The position numbers were made by a program, and so were the translations under genes. Positions 26,296-35,070 of a DNA stretch of 64,000 bases are shown in pieces. The notes beneath the pieces are model-generated. The model ran no database searches. It was given only the letters and a program-made list of their open reading frames with translations, and was not told where the DNA came from. The stretch is from an uncultured Stenotrophomonas sp. (lineage in GTDB: Bacteria > Pseudomonadota > Gammaproteobacteria > Xanthomonadales > Xanthomonadaceae), in the NCBI RefSeq assembly GCF_945952405.1, contig NZ_CAMFIA010000007.1:62001-126000 (forward strand). The letters are read 5' to 3'. Numbering within the stretch: position 1 is the stretch's first letter; every line of letters starts with the position of its first letter.

Positions 26296-26425
26296 GGGAA
26301 GGCTCCAAGGGGAAGGAGCGCGCAGGCTCGATCACGCAATTGAATGAATCAACCGCTTGAATCGGTGTTGGCCTGCGCCTGCAGCAGATGCAGCGGAAGC
26401 CGGCGTTTGCGCACGCGCAAGCGGA

Positions 26426-26905
26426 TCAGTCGCGGTCGTGCTGCGCTGCCGACGCGTCCTGCAGGCGCTGCGCGAACGTGCGCTGCTCAAGCGCCTGCAA
26501 TGCCTGGCGCAGGACCTGTTGCAGCGGCTGCCCGAGGTCGGCATCCAGGCTGCGCGCGGCGCGCGCGGTGGCTTGCCACTGCGCCTGCAGCGCCGGCAGG
26601 GCCTGCAACGCTCGCGGGCTCAGCTGCAGGATGCGCTCGCGGCTGTCTTCGCCGGTGGCGGCATGCAGCCAGCCGTCGCGCACCATCGCCGCCACCGTCT
26701 GGCTGAGCGCCGAATGGCTGAGCCCGCAGGCGTGGGCCAGATCCTTGATGCGGCACGGCCCCCGCGCCATCAGCGTGCGCAGCACCGGGGTGTAGCGTGG
26801 CCGATAATCCAGCTGAAGGTCCCGGTAGGCCAGCTCGACCGCCGGGTCGAGCTGGTCGAGCAGGGCGCGCAGCAGGGTTCCCAGGGTGGCGTGTTGGAGA
26901 TCCAT
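26426..26905 (-). CDS. MarR family transcriptional regulator
   Basis: This 159-residue winged-helix regulator contains RIKDLAHACGLSHSALSQTV and AAMVRDGWLHAATGEDSRER, the recognition helix and wing of MarR proteins. It is divergent from the S41 peptidase gene with 51 bases between the starts. An inverted repeat (GATATATAA/TTACATATC) lies in that gap. I infer autoregulation and control of the peptidase gene. Confidence 0.87.
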   Translation of the reverse strand: MDLQHATLGTLLRALLDQLDPAVELAYRDLQLDYRPRYTPVLRTLMARGPCRIKDLAHACGLSHSALSQTVAAMVRDGWLHAATGEDSRERILQLSPRALQALPALQAQWQATARAARSLDADLGQPLQQVLRQALQALEQRTFAQRLQDASAAQHDRD

Positions 26906-26914
26906 GTGCGTGAT

Positions 26915-26936
26915 GATATATAAGCCCTTACATATC
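26915..26936. promoter_or_regulatory. MarR-type inverted repeat
   Basis: GATATATAA-GCCC-TTACATATC forms a 9-bp inverted repeat with one mismatch, an AT-rich island in GC-rich DNA between divergent MarR and S41 genes. It is a likely operator overlapping promoter sequence. Confidence 0.6.
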
Positions 26937-26956
26937 TTCAATGAAGGGGGACGCTC

Positions 26957-27868
26957 ATGCTGGCTGCGTGGATGCTGGGCGGGCTGCTGGCGGCGTCCTG
27001 CCCGGCTCAGGACGCCGTGCTGCAGGCCGCCGCCACGGCGATACAGGCGCAGTACCTGGACGTGACCGAAGGCGCCCGCATTGCCGAAACGCTGCGCGGC
27101 TGGTCGCGCCAGCAGCGCTACGCGGACAGCTGCGCGGACCCGAAGGCGTTCAGCGCGCGCCTGAACCAGGACCTGGATGTATTCGATGGCCATTTCCATG
27201 TGGAACGGGTCGATGCCAGCGCCGGCCAGGACGATTGGCTGATGGCCTGGCGCGCGGATGCCCGCGGCACGGCGGCGGGCGTGCGTGAGGTGCGGGTGCT
27301 GGAGGGCAACATCGGCTACCTGCGGTTGAGCACCTTCTATCCGCTCGACCTGGCCCGGCCAAAGCTGGCGGCAGCGTTCAGCCTGCTGGCCGATACCGAT
27401 GGGCTGGTACTGGACCTGCGCCAGAACGGCGGCGGCGACGATGGCAGTGCGGATCTGCTGGTACGCACGCTGCTGGAACCCGCCATCACCGAGGTCCAGG
27501 CACTGCAGCAGCGCGGACGGCGTACCCCGGTGGCGCTGCCGCCGCCGAGCCTGCCGCTGTACCTGCAGCCGCTGGTGGTGCTGATCGACCGCCGCACCGG
27601 TTCGGCGGCCGAGTACGTGGCCTACTCGCTGCAGTCGCTCGGCCGTGCGCGTATCGTCGGCAGCCGCAGCGGCGGCGCCGCGCACCTGTTCGATGATCCT
27701 GTGCTGCTGCCCGATGGCTATCAGATCAGCATCCCGGACCGGCAGCCGATCAACCTGCGCACCGGCGGCAACTGGGAGCGGACCGGTGTCATGCCTGATA
27801 CACCGGGCGGCGACGATCCGTTGTTCATCGCACGGCAACTGCTGGCCGCGATGAAGTCGTCGCGATGA
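26957..27868 (+). CDS. S41 family (tail-specific/C-terminal processing-like) peptidase
   Basis: This 303-residue protein starts with a short signal-like sequence (MLAAWMLGGLLAASCPAQ; Cys15 follows LLAAS, so a lipobox is marginal). The S41 core is visible as NIGYLRLSTFYPLD, GLVLDLRQNGGGDDGSADLL and DRRTGSAAEYVAYSLQ, the last containing the catalytic Ser. The usual PDZ domain is absent, so it belongs to the short N-terminal-helical-bundle type. It probably acts in the periplasm. The MarR repressor is encoded divergently. Confidence 0.83.
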   Translation: MLAAWMLGGLLAASCPAQDAVLQAAATAIQAQYLDVTEGARIAETLRGWSRQQRYADSCADPKAFSARLNQDLDVFDGHFHVERVDASAGQDDWLMAWRADARGTAAGVREVRVLEGNIGYLRLSTFYPLDLARPKLAAAFSLLADTDGLVLDLRQNGGGDDGSADLLVRTLLEPAITEVQALQQRGRRTPVALPPPSLPLYLQPLVVLIDRRTGSAAEYVAYSLQSLGRARIVGSRSGGAAHLFDDPVLLPDGYQISIPDRQPINLRTGGNWERTGVMPDTPGGDDPLFIARQLLAAMKSSR

Positions 27869-27957
27869 ATGCACATTTGCCGGGAGGCGCTATCGCAGAT
27901 GCGCGGCGGCATGCCTAGAATCGAGGCATCCCGGTAGTTCCCGGGCGCTTCGAGTGA

Positions 27958-28860
27958 ATGGACTCAATGAAGATTCTGTTGACCGGCAGTTCCGGGCGGA
28001 TCGGGCGCGCGATCTTCGGTGCGTTGGCGGCTGCCCATGAAGTGGTGGGGCTGGACCGCAGCCCGTTTGCCACCACGCGCATCATTGCCGATGTCACCGA
28101 TCGCCAGGCCGTGGAGCGCGCCATGCGCGGCGTCGATGCGGTGATCCATACCGCCGCCCTGCACGCCCCGCATGTTGGCCTGGTGCCGGATGCGGTGTTC
28201 CAGCAGATCAACGTGGAGGCCACCGCACAGCTGCTGCAGGCAGCGCGCGAGGCCGGCGCGCGGCGCTTTGTGCTGACCAGCACCACCGCGCTGTACGGCC
28301 ACGCGGTGGTGGCCGGCGGTTGCCGCTGGATCGACGAGGACACCGAACCCTTGCCGCGTACGGTCTATCACCGCACCAAGCTGCAGGCCGAGGCCCTGGC
28401 TGAAGCGGCAGCGACAGCCGAGTTCAGCGTGCGCGTGCTGCGCATGGGCCGCTGCTTCCCGGAGCCGCCCGAGCGCATGGCGATGTTCCGCCTGCACCGT
28501 GGCATCGATGCGCGGGATGTGGCCAGCGCGCATGCCGCGCTGCTGCTTGACGCGGGTGCGGCGTTCGCTCGCTACATCGCCTGTGCGCCGACGCCGTTCC
28601 GGCGCGAGGACTGCCTGGAACTGGCCACGCAGCCACGCCACGTGCTGGCCCGGCGCGTGCCGCAGCTGCTGGCCGAGTTCGAGCGCCGCGGTTGGCCGCT
28701 TCCGCTGAGCGTCGACCGTGTCTACGACAGCGCCCGCCTGCGCAGCGAGCTGGGATGGCAGCCGCGCTTCGGTCCGGACGACGTGCTGCAGCAGTACGCC
28801 GCGGGCAGCATCGAAGTGCTGCCGCGGGCGGAATGGATCAAGGACCGCGTGGCCGAATAG
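27958..28860 (+). CDS. NAD-dependent epimerase/dehydratase family protein
   Basis: This 300-residue extended short-chain dehydrogenase has a Rossmann fold with the nucleotide motif LLTGSSGRIGRAIF near the N-terminus. The catalytic Tyr-x-x-x-Lys appears as VYHRTKLQAEAL (YHRTK), with an upstream Ser/Thr (TSTTALYG). A second ATG three codons downstream is an equal start candidate. The substrate, probably a nucleotide sugar or similar, cannot be assigned. It stands between the S41 gene and a chemoreceptor, and no operon is clear. Confidence 0.85.
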   Translation: MDSMKILLTGSSGRIGRAIFGALAAAHEVVGLDRSPFATTRIIADVTDRQAVERAMRGVDAVIHTAALHAPHVGLVPDAVFQQINVEATAQLLQAAREAGARRFVLTSTTALYGHAVVAGGCRWIDEDTEPLPRTVYHRTKLQAEALAEAAATAEFSVRVLRMGRCFPEPPERMAMFRLHRGIDARDVASAHAALLLDAGAAFARYIACAPTPFRREDCLELATQPRHVLARRVPQLLAEFERRGWPLPLSVDRVYDSARLRSELGWQPRFGPDDVLQQYAAGSIEVLPRAEWIKDRVAE

Positions 28861-29070
28861 GGCGCGGCCGGGCTGGGTGGCTGACTCGACCCTGAGCGTG
28901 TTCAGGAATGTGTAGACGGGTCGCCTCAACCTCGCTGGCGGGCGGCCGCTAACCCGGTGCGCTTCCAGCGCCGGGCGCGACCCGGCCGCCGGTGGCCTGC
29001 GCGACGGATCGCGCGCCTGCGCGGTGCCCTCGCGGTGCCGGTCGTCCTGAACTGCCTTGCGGACCCTCCC

Positions 29071-31602
29071 ATGCCTTCTTCCCGTTCCGCCGCTGCCCGC
29101 CGTCCGGGCAGCATCGCCCACAAGCTGATGCTGGGCACCGCCGTGATCGCGCTCCTGTGCTTCGGCCTGACCGCGTTCCTGATCTACCGCCAGGCCAGCG
29201 CCAGCCTGATCAATGCTTCGCGCCAGACCATGACCAGCGAAGCCAATGCCGAGGCGCGCCAGGTCGCGGCGGATCTGGGCACCGCTTTCGCCAGCAACGA
29301 TGCAATGGTCGAAGCGGTGCTTGCCCAGCGCGCCCGTGGCGACGTGCCGGATCGCGCCAGCCTGGCGGCAGTGCTCGGCGAACAGCTGCGCACCCATCCG
29401 GAATGGCTGGGCAAGAGCACCATGTGGGAGGCCGACGCGTTCGACGGCAAGGACGCTGCGTTCGTCAACACCGAGGCGCACGACGCCACCGGCCGCTACA
29501 TGAGCTACTGGGCCTGGCAGGACGGCAAGCCGCAGCAGTCGCCGATGACCGACTACACCGAGACCGCCAACGGGTCCGGTGACTGGTACATGGTGCCCAG
29601 CCGCGACAAGCTGCCCAAGGTCAGCGAACCCTACGCCTATGACATTGGTGGCCAGCAGGTGCTGATGAGCACGCTGAGCACGCCGATCATCGAGAACGGC
29701 AGGTTCCTGGGCGTGTTCACCGTCGACTTCTCGCTGGCAGCCCTGCAGAAGCACCTGGCCACGCTGAAGCCGATGGGGGCCGGCCGCGTCGAGCTGCTCT
29801 CGCCCAAGGGCGTGGTGCTGGCGTCGGCCAATCCCGCCGAAATCGGCAAGCCGCGCAGCGACGCGCTGACCCGCAGCATGCTGGCCGATATCGCTGCGGA
29901 CCGCCGCTTCGAGGCCTTCACCCCGGATGCCGCCGGCAATGTGCGCGTGTACGTGCCGTTGCGCGTGGGCGATGCCCCGCAGCGCTTCGCGCTGGGCGTG
30001 GTGATGCCGCATGCGGTGATCGTTGCCGAAGCGCGCCAGCTGCTGTGGCTGACCCTGCTGGTCGGCGTGGTGGCCGCGCTGACCCTCAGTGCCGGCGTGT
30101 ATGTGCTGCTGCGGCGGTTGGCGATCCGCCCGCTGGCCGAAGCGGTGCGGGTGGCCGGTGACGTCGCCGCCGGCAAGCTGGACAGCACCCTGCCGGCGCG
30201 CAGCAATGATGAAGTGGGTCGCCTGCTGGAGGCGATGCAGGGCATGCGCGGACAGCTGCAGGCGGTGATGGCCGCACAGGCCGAGATGGCGCGCCGGCAT
30301 GATGCCGGCGAGCTCAGCTACCGCATGGATGCGGCCGCGTTCCCGGGCGAGTACGGCCGCATGGTGGCCGACAGCAACCAGCTGGTGGCCTCCAGCAATG
30401 CCGTCACCCAGCGCCTGGTGGAGGTGATGCAGCGCTATGCCGTGGGCGACCTCAGCGTGGACATGGAAGCGCTGCCGGGCGAGAAGGCGGTGTTCACCGC
30501 CGCGATGGCCACCACCAAGAACAACCTGGGCGCGATCAACGAGCAGATCCAGCAGCTGGCCGCCGCCGCGGCTGCCGGTGATTTCGCCGTGCGTGGCGAT
30601 GCGCTGCACTTCGACCACGACTTCCGCCGCATGGTGGAGACGCTCAACACCATGATGCAGGTCAGCGACCACAACCTGGCCGAGCTGTCGACGCTGCTGC
30701 GCGCGATTGCCGCTGGCGACCTCAGCCTGCGCATGCAGGGCGACTTCCACGGCGTGTTCGCGGTGATGCGCGACGATGCCAACAGCACGGTGCAGCAGCT
30801 GACGTCGATCGTCGGCCAGATCCAGCAGTCGGCGGCCAGCATCCGCCTGGCCGCCGGCGAGATCGCTGCCGGCAACAGCGATCTCTCGCGTCGCACCGAA
30901 CAGCAGGCCGCGAACCTGGAAGAGACCGCGGCGTCGATGGAGGAACTGACCTCCACCGTGCGCCAGAACGCCGACCACGCGCTGCAGGCCAATACCCTGG
31001 CCGGCTCTGCCGCCGGCGTCGCCAGCGAAGGCGGGCAGGTGGTCAGCCAGGTGGTGCAGACCATGGAGCAGATTGAAGCGTCCTCGCAGCGCATTGCCGA
31101 GATCATTTCGGTGATCGACGGCATTGCCTTCCAGACCAACATCCTGGCGCTGAACGCCGCGGTCGAGGCGGCCCGTGCCGGCGAGCAGGGCCGCGGCTTC
31201 GCCGTGGTCGCCAGCGAAGTGCGCGCGCTGGCACAGCGCTCGGCCGGTGCGGCCAAGGAAATCAAGGAGCTGATCGACGCCTCGGTGGCACAGGTGGGTG
31301 CCGGTGCCCAGCTGGTGCACGGCGCCGGCCGCACCATGCAGGAGATCGTCGGCCAGGTGGGCCGGGTCAATGAAATCATGGCCGAGATCTCGGCGGCATC
31401 GCGCGAGCAGTCGGCCGGCATCGAGCAGGTCAACCAGACCGTGGTGCAGATGGACGAAACCACCCAGCAGAACGCCGCGCTGGTCGAAGAGGCCAGTGCC
31501 GCTGCGCGGGCAATGGAAGAGCAGGCCGAACAGCTGGCGGTGGCGGTTTCGCGCTTCCGCCTGCAGGCCGGGCCGCAGGCCGTGGCACGCCGCGCTGCCT
31601 GA
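29071..31602 (+). CDS. Methyl-accepting chemotaxis protein (dCache, HAMP)
   Basis: This 843-residue chemoreceptor has TM1 at about residues 20-42 and a large periplasmic dCache-type sensor ([32 protein letters not shown]). TM2 is at about 323-346 ([20 protein letters not shown]) and HAMP at about 347-400. At least one further HAMP-like segment leads into the signalling domain. The highly conserved hairpin tip ([20 protein letters not shown]) is at about 684-705. It lacks a C-terminal CheR-binding pentapeptide. I chose the ATG at 29071 because the preceding frame has no membrane-protein character. The ligand is unknown. Confidence 0.92.
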   Translation: MPSSRSAAARRPGSIAHKLMLGTAVIALLCFGLTAFLIYRQASASLINASRQTMTSEANAEARQVAADLGTAFASNDAMVEAVLAQRARGDVPDRASLAAVLGEQLRTHPEWLGKSTMWEADAFDGKDAAFVNTEAHDATGRYMSYWAWQDGKPQQSPMTDYTETANGSGDWYMVPSRDKLPKVSEPYAYDIGGQQVLMSTLSTPIIENGRFLGVFTVDFSLAALQKHLATLKPMGAGRVELLSPKGVVLASANPAEIGKPRSDALTRSMLADIAADRRFEAFTPDAAGNVRVYVPLRVGDAPQRFALGVVMPHAVIVAEARQLLWLTLLVGVVAALTLSAGVYVLLRRLAIRPLAEAVRVAGDVAAGKLDSTLPARSNDEVGRLLEAMQGMRGQLQAVMAAQAEMARRHDAGELSYRMDAAAFPGEYGRMVADSNQLVASSNAVTQRLVEVMQRYAVGDLSVDMEALPGEKAVFTAAMATTKNNLGAINEQIQQLAAAAAAGDFAVRGDALHFDHDFRRMVETLNTMMQVSDHNLAELSTLLRAIAAGDLSLRMQGDFHGVFAVMRDDANSTVQQLTSIVGQIQQSAASIRLAAGEIAAGNSDLSRRTEQQAANLEETAASMEELTSTVRQNADHALQANTLAGSAAGVASEGGQVVSQVVQTMEQIEASSQRIAEIISVIDGIAFQTNILALNAAVEAARAGEQGRGFAVVASEVRALAQRSAGAAKEIKELIDASVAQVGAGAQLVHGAGRTMQEIVGQVGRVNEIMAEISAASREQSAGIEQVNQTVVQMDETTQQNAALVEEASAAARAMEEQAEQLAVAVSRFRLQAGPQAVARRAA

Positions 31603-31618
31603 GCCTGCACCTGCGCAG

Positions 31619-31652
31619 ATGACAACGCCCGGCCAAGGCCGGGCGTTGTCAT
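31619..31652. terminator. Long perfect palindrome between convergent genes
   Basis: ATGACAACGCCCGGCC and its complement flank AA, giving a 16-bp arm hairpin between the chemoreceptor and the DUF2628 gene. It lacks a T-run but is probably a bidirectional terminator. Confidence 0.6.
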
Positions 31653-31697
31653 TGCGGGCCACGACCGTGCCGGGTCAGGCCCGGCAGCGCGGAGGGT

Positions 31698-32084
31698 TCA
31701 GAACATGCCTTCGAAGGGGTTCCAGCTGGCCTTGCCCTTCACCTGTTCCAGGTAATAGCTGTAGTTGGTGCTGGAGGCGACCAGGAAGTTCAGGGCGATG
31801 AGCACTGCGCGCGCCACTACGTCCGGCAGGAACAGGGTGACGATGGCCAGTGCGAAGGTGATGCCGACTACTACCAGGGCCTTGCGCCACATGCCCAGGA
31901 TCAGCAGGTAGATGAAGCCGAAGAAGAAGGCGAAGAAGTTGATGTTGACCTTCAGGCGATCGCCGAAGGACAGCGCCTTCCAGGCCTGCTTGAACCCGGG
32001 CTCCTTGGGAGCGCCGTGCTGCTGGAAGAAGGTGAAGCGGAACTGCCACTTCGGGCTGAAGCGGGAGAGATCGATGGCATTCAT
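31698..32084 (-). CDS. DUF2628 domain membrane protein
   Basis: This 128-residue protein begins MNAIDLSRFSPKWQFRFTFF and has three hydrophobic helices (NINFFAFFFGFIYLLILGMW, ALVVVGITFALAIVTLFL, a third at about 90-105). This matches the DUF2628 family of small inner-membrane proteins; function unknown. A promoter-proximal AT-rich stretch lies at about 32100-32130. It is monocistronic and convergent with the chemoreceptor. Confidence 0.8.
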   Translation of the reverse strand: MNAIDLSRFSPKWQFRFTFFQQHGAPKEPGFKQAWKALSFGDRLKVNINFFAFFFGFIYLLILGMWRKALVVVGITFALAIVTLFLPDVVARAVLIALNFLVASSTNYSYYLEQVKGKASWNPFEGMF

Positions 32085-32300
32085 GGGCGGATACGTCCTT
32101 GTGGGAAAACGGTTACATGGTATCGGCCGGACGGTTCAGGGGGCCAGTCCCAAGCGTCAAAAATGTGACGCCGAGGGCGGTGTGGAGCTGCGGCCGGGCG
32201 CCGCACCGTCACCCATCCGCCTTGTTTTTAGGATAGGGTGCGCAGTTCCGCTGCCGCCCCAGCTGAATCCGTGCGGTGGCGGGATGTCCATGGAGGTTGC

Positions 32301-32471
32301 ATGACCACACCTGCTACACCGGAAAACGCACCGGGACCGGTGCTCCTGCCGACACCTGAAGTGGTGCAGGCACAACAACTGCTCGCACGCCAGCAACTGG
32401 CGGTGGCGATGGACCGTGCGCGCACGGCCGCCACGCGGAACGCGGCACCGGCCGCGCTGGAAAGCGAGTAA
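32301..32471 (+). CDS. Small hypothetical protein, 56 residues
   Basis: This protein starts MTTPATPENAPGPVLLPTPE and continues as an Ala/Gln/Arg helix (VVQAQQLLARQQLAVAMDRA). A strong ribosome binding site (GGAGG) lies 5 bases before the ATG and a strong hairpin follows its stop by 14 bases, which supports a real monocistronic gene. The family is unknown. Confidence 0.5.
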   Translation: MTTPATPENAPGPVLLPTPEVVQAQQLLARQQLAVAMDRARTAATRNAAPAALESE

Positions 32472-32484
32472 CCCGCAACACCGC

Positions 32485-32515
32485 CGATCGCGCTGGCCTG
32501 TCGCCAGCGCGATCG
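32485..32515. terminator. Bidirectional hairpin between convergent genes
   Basis: CGATCGCGCTGGC and GCCAGCGCGATCG form a perfect 13-bp stem with a 5-base loop, between the 56-residue gene and the convergent TonB receptor gene. There is no T-run. Confidence 0.6.
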
Positions 32516-32531
32516 CGGCGCGCGCCGCGGC

Positions 32532-34577
32532 TCAGAAGCGCGCGGTCATGCTCATGAAGTAGCTGCGCCCGGCCACGAAGTAGTCGGTGGAGCCTTCGGC
32601 ATACAGCTTCTTGTCGGCCAGGTTGCTGACGCCGCCGCGCAGGGTCAGGACCTCGTTGACGTTCCACGCAGCGGTCAGGTCATACAGGGTGTAGGCCTTG
32701 AGGAAGGTCGTGGCGGTACCGGTCTGCTTGCCGGTGTACTGCGCCGACAGGCTGCTGGAGAATGCCGTGCCGGGGGTCCAGTCCAGCGACGAGTAGCCGG
32801 AGAATTCCGGCGTATCGATCAGGTTGCGGCCGGTGGTCAGGTTCTTGGCTTCCTTCATCCAGGTCGCCGAGGTGCGCCAGCGCCAGTGCTCGCCGAAACG
32901 GACGTTGAAGTTGCCTTCCATGCCGCTGGTGCGTGCGCGCTGCACGTTGCTCATGCGCGTCCACCAGATGCCGTTGAACCGGCCCAGCGGCGCGTACTCG
33001 ATCTTGTTCCTGAAGTCGGTATGGAAGTAGGTCAGGCCGGTGTCGATCCGCTCGTTGTCGAAGCTGATGCCGATCTCGCGGTTGGTGCTGGTCTCCGGAT
33101 CCAGGTCCGGGTTGCCGGCCATGTAGCAGCCGCCGCGGGTGTAGCCCAGCGGGATCAGCGAGGTGCAGCCGCGGCCGCCGGACTGGGTGGCCGCGCTGGG
33201 CGAGTTCTCGGTCAGGCTGGGCGCGCGGAAGCCCTTGGAGACGCCACCGCGGATCGTCCATTGTTCGGCCGGATGCCAGACCAGGTAGGCACGGGGGCTG
33301 ACGTGGCTGCCGAACTTTTCATGGTGGTCCAGGCGCGCACCGACGGTCAGCGCCAGGGTACGGTGCAGCTTCAGTTCGTCCTCGACGAACAGCGCCCAGG
33401 TATCGACCTGCAGCGTGGAGCCGTTGACCGCATTGCCGGCATAGTCGATCGGGGCCTGGCCGATGATGTCGGTGTTGGTCAGTTCCTGGCGCTTCCATTG
33501 GCCGCCCACCGCGAACTGGTGCTCGACGCCAAGGGTGAACGGGGTGGTCAGGCTGCCTTCGATGATCGTATCGGTGGCCTCGGAGCGGCCGGTGGCGCCG
33601 ATGTCGTTCTTGTACTCGGTCCAGTACGCGCTGAGCTTGGAGTTGCCGAAGCGCCACTTGCCATCGTGGTTGAGCGCGAGCGAGCTGCGCTTGAGTTCGC
33701 TGGCACCCCAGGCAGCTTCGTCCTGCTTTTCCAGCGAGGCATCGATGAAGGCCTGCTGCACGCCGTGGCCGGCTTCCAGCGACAGCTCCTGCGCGTCGCT
33801 GAGCTTCCACTGCAGCAGTGCGTCGACATTGCGGTCCTTCTCGCCGGCATAGGCGTTGCCATAGACGCCGCCGTTGGAGCGGTCCGAATCGCGGCGCGTG
33901 CTGTTGGCGCCGATGCGCAGGCCGAAGCGCTCGCCGAGCGGGCCGGAGAACGTCGCACCGATCTGCTGGGTGTCGCCGCGCTTGCTGTCGCCGGGGCGGG
34001 TGTAGCTGTGGGTGGCGCTGCCGTTCCATTCATCACCGATGCGCCGGGTGATGATGTTGATCACCCCGCCCATGGCGTCCGAGCCATACAGCGAGGACAT
34101 CGGCCCGCGCACCACTTCGATGCGCTCGATCTGGTCCGGTGCGATCCAGTTGAGGTCCTGGCGGCCGAGATCGGGCCGGTAGTTGGTCGAGGCCGAACTG
34201 CCCATGCGCTTGCCGTCCACCAGCACCAGCGTGTAGTTGGACGGCATGCCGCGCAGCTTGATCTTGGACTGCTCACCGGCAGCGCTGAGGCCGCCGGTGA
34301 CGCCGGGGACGCGGCTGAGCAGGGTGGCCAGGTCGTGCACCGGCTGGCGCTCGATGTCCTCGCGGCTGATCACGCTGATGCTGGCCGGCGCGTCCTTGAT
34401 CCATTGCTGGTTGCCCGAGGCGGTGACCACCACGGTGTCCAGATCCTTGGTGGAGGCGTCGGCACTGGCCTCGGCGGCGGCCAGGCCGGGCAGGGCGAGC
34501 AGGCAGGCGGTGGCCAGGGCAGTGGCCAGGCGGGTGCGCGGCAGGCGCGCGGAAACGGAACGGGACGGCAGGGACAT
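32532..34577 (-). CDS. TonB-dependent receptor, FepA/CirA-type siderophore receptor
   Basis: This receptor is 681 residues long. It has a signal peptide (LATALATACLLALPGLAAAEA), a TonB box (DLDTVVVTASG), a plug (LATLLSRVPGVTGG, YTLVLVDGKRMG, IERIEVVRGPMSSLYGSDAM) and a barrel ending FMSMTARF. Size and plug match catecholate or colicin-type receptors such as CirA/FepA/BfeA, so iron-siderophore uptake is the best guess. The ATG at 34577 is preferred because GGAAG precedes it; an upstream ATG (34589) has no ribosome binding site. A weak Fur-like site (ATGATAACTGTT at 34737) sits upstream. Confidence 0.9.
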   Translation of the reverse strand: MSLPSRSVSARLPRTRLATALATACLLALPGLAAAEASADASTKDLDTVVVTASGNQQWIKDAPASISVISREDIERQPVHDLATLLSRVPGVTGGLSAAGEQSKIKLRGMPSNYTLVLVDGKRMGSSASTNYRPDLGRQDLNWIAPDQIERIEVVRGPMSSLYGSDAMGGVINIITRRIGDEWNGSATHSYTRPGDSKRGDTQQIGATFSGPLGERFGLRIGANSTRRDSDRSNGGVYGNAYAGEKDRNVDALLQWKLSDAQELSLEAGHGVQQAFIDASLEKQDEAAWGASELKRSSLALNHDGKWRFGNSKLSAYWTEYKNDIGATGRSEATDTIIEGSLTTPFTLGVEHQFAVGGQWKRQELTNTDIIGQAPIDYAGNAVNGSTLQVDTWALFVEDELKLHRTLALTVGARLDHHEKFGSHVSPRAYLVWHPAEQWTIRGGVSKGFRAPSLTENSPSAATQSGGRGCTSLIPLGYTRGGCYMAGNPDLDPETSTNREIGISFDNERIDTGLTYFHTDFRNKIEYAPLGRFNGIWWTRMSNVQRARTSGMEGNFNVRFGEHWRWRTSATWMKEAKNLTTGRNLIDTPEFSGYSSLDWTPGTAFSSSLSAQYTGKQTGTATTFLKAYTLYDLTAAWNVNEVLTLRGGVSNLADKKLYAEGSTDYFVAGRSYFMSMTARF

Positions 34578-35070
34578 GACGGCTTCCATGAAGGGAGGAG
34601 GGACCCGTTGGAAGCAGCAGGCGCAGGCAGACAGCAGGCAGCCCCCCTTCCGTGGGTCGTCGGCGCGCGGTGCGGACCGGCGCAGCTGGGTGGGTCTGGG
34701 CCGTCCGGGAGACGGCGACCTGCCTGGTTAATGGAATGATAACTGTTCGCGTTTGTTACGATCCAGTACCTGTCGAGATGTGGTGACATCCCGATTGCCG
34801 GCGGGTCGTCGCCTGCTGTTTGCTGAATGGGGACAAATCCCGGCGTAGACCTTCGCACCCGGCTTACATCCGGCACCCTAGACTGGGCCGCATTTTCGAT
34901 TCCGCCCCGTTGGAGATCGTGTGGGTTCCGGTAGTGACAGACATCGACTGTGCGGCCAAGGGCCGGCACAGCCAGGACAAGTGCGGGCGCCGGGAAGGCG
35001 CGCCGGGAACCTTCGTGCATGCAGCCCGGCCGGGACGGCCGGCCGTGCCGACCGTGGGGAGTAGGCGCTG
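34578..35070. other. 493-bp divergent intergenic region, TonB receptor/mdoH
   Basis: No open frame here looks coding. It must hold the promoters of both divergent genes. Around 34735-34755 GGAATGATAACTGTTCGC matches about 9 of 14 specified positions of a Fur box, and TATCAT on the minus strand could be a -10 element. Near 35018-35050 a GGCCGG-rich hairpin occurs just before mdoH. No riboswitch core is convincing. Confidence 0.4.

Noticed and set aside
28861-29070. c-di-GMP riboswitch before the chemoreceptor
   Set aside because: GC-rich dyads are present but the conserved GEMM bases are not.
27964-31662. A minus-strand open frame of over 1200 codons opposite the epimerase and chemoreceptor genes
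   Set aside because: It is antisense to two clear protein families, is His/Gln/Arg-rich low-complexity sequence, and arises from the high GC third-position bias.
34600-34760. Possible cobalamin riboswitch upstream of the TonB receptor
   Set aside because: A GGGAGAC...GACCTGCC segment resembles part of a B12 box but lies on the plus strand, opposite to the receptor, and the conserved core is absent.
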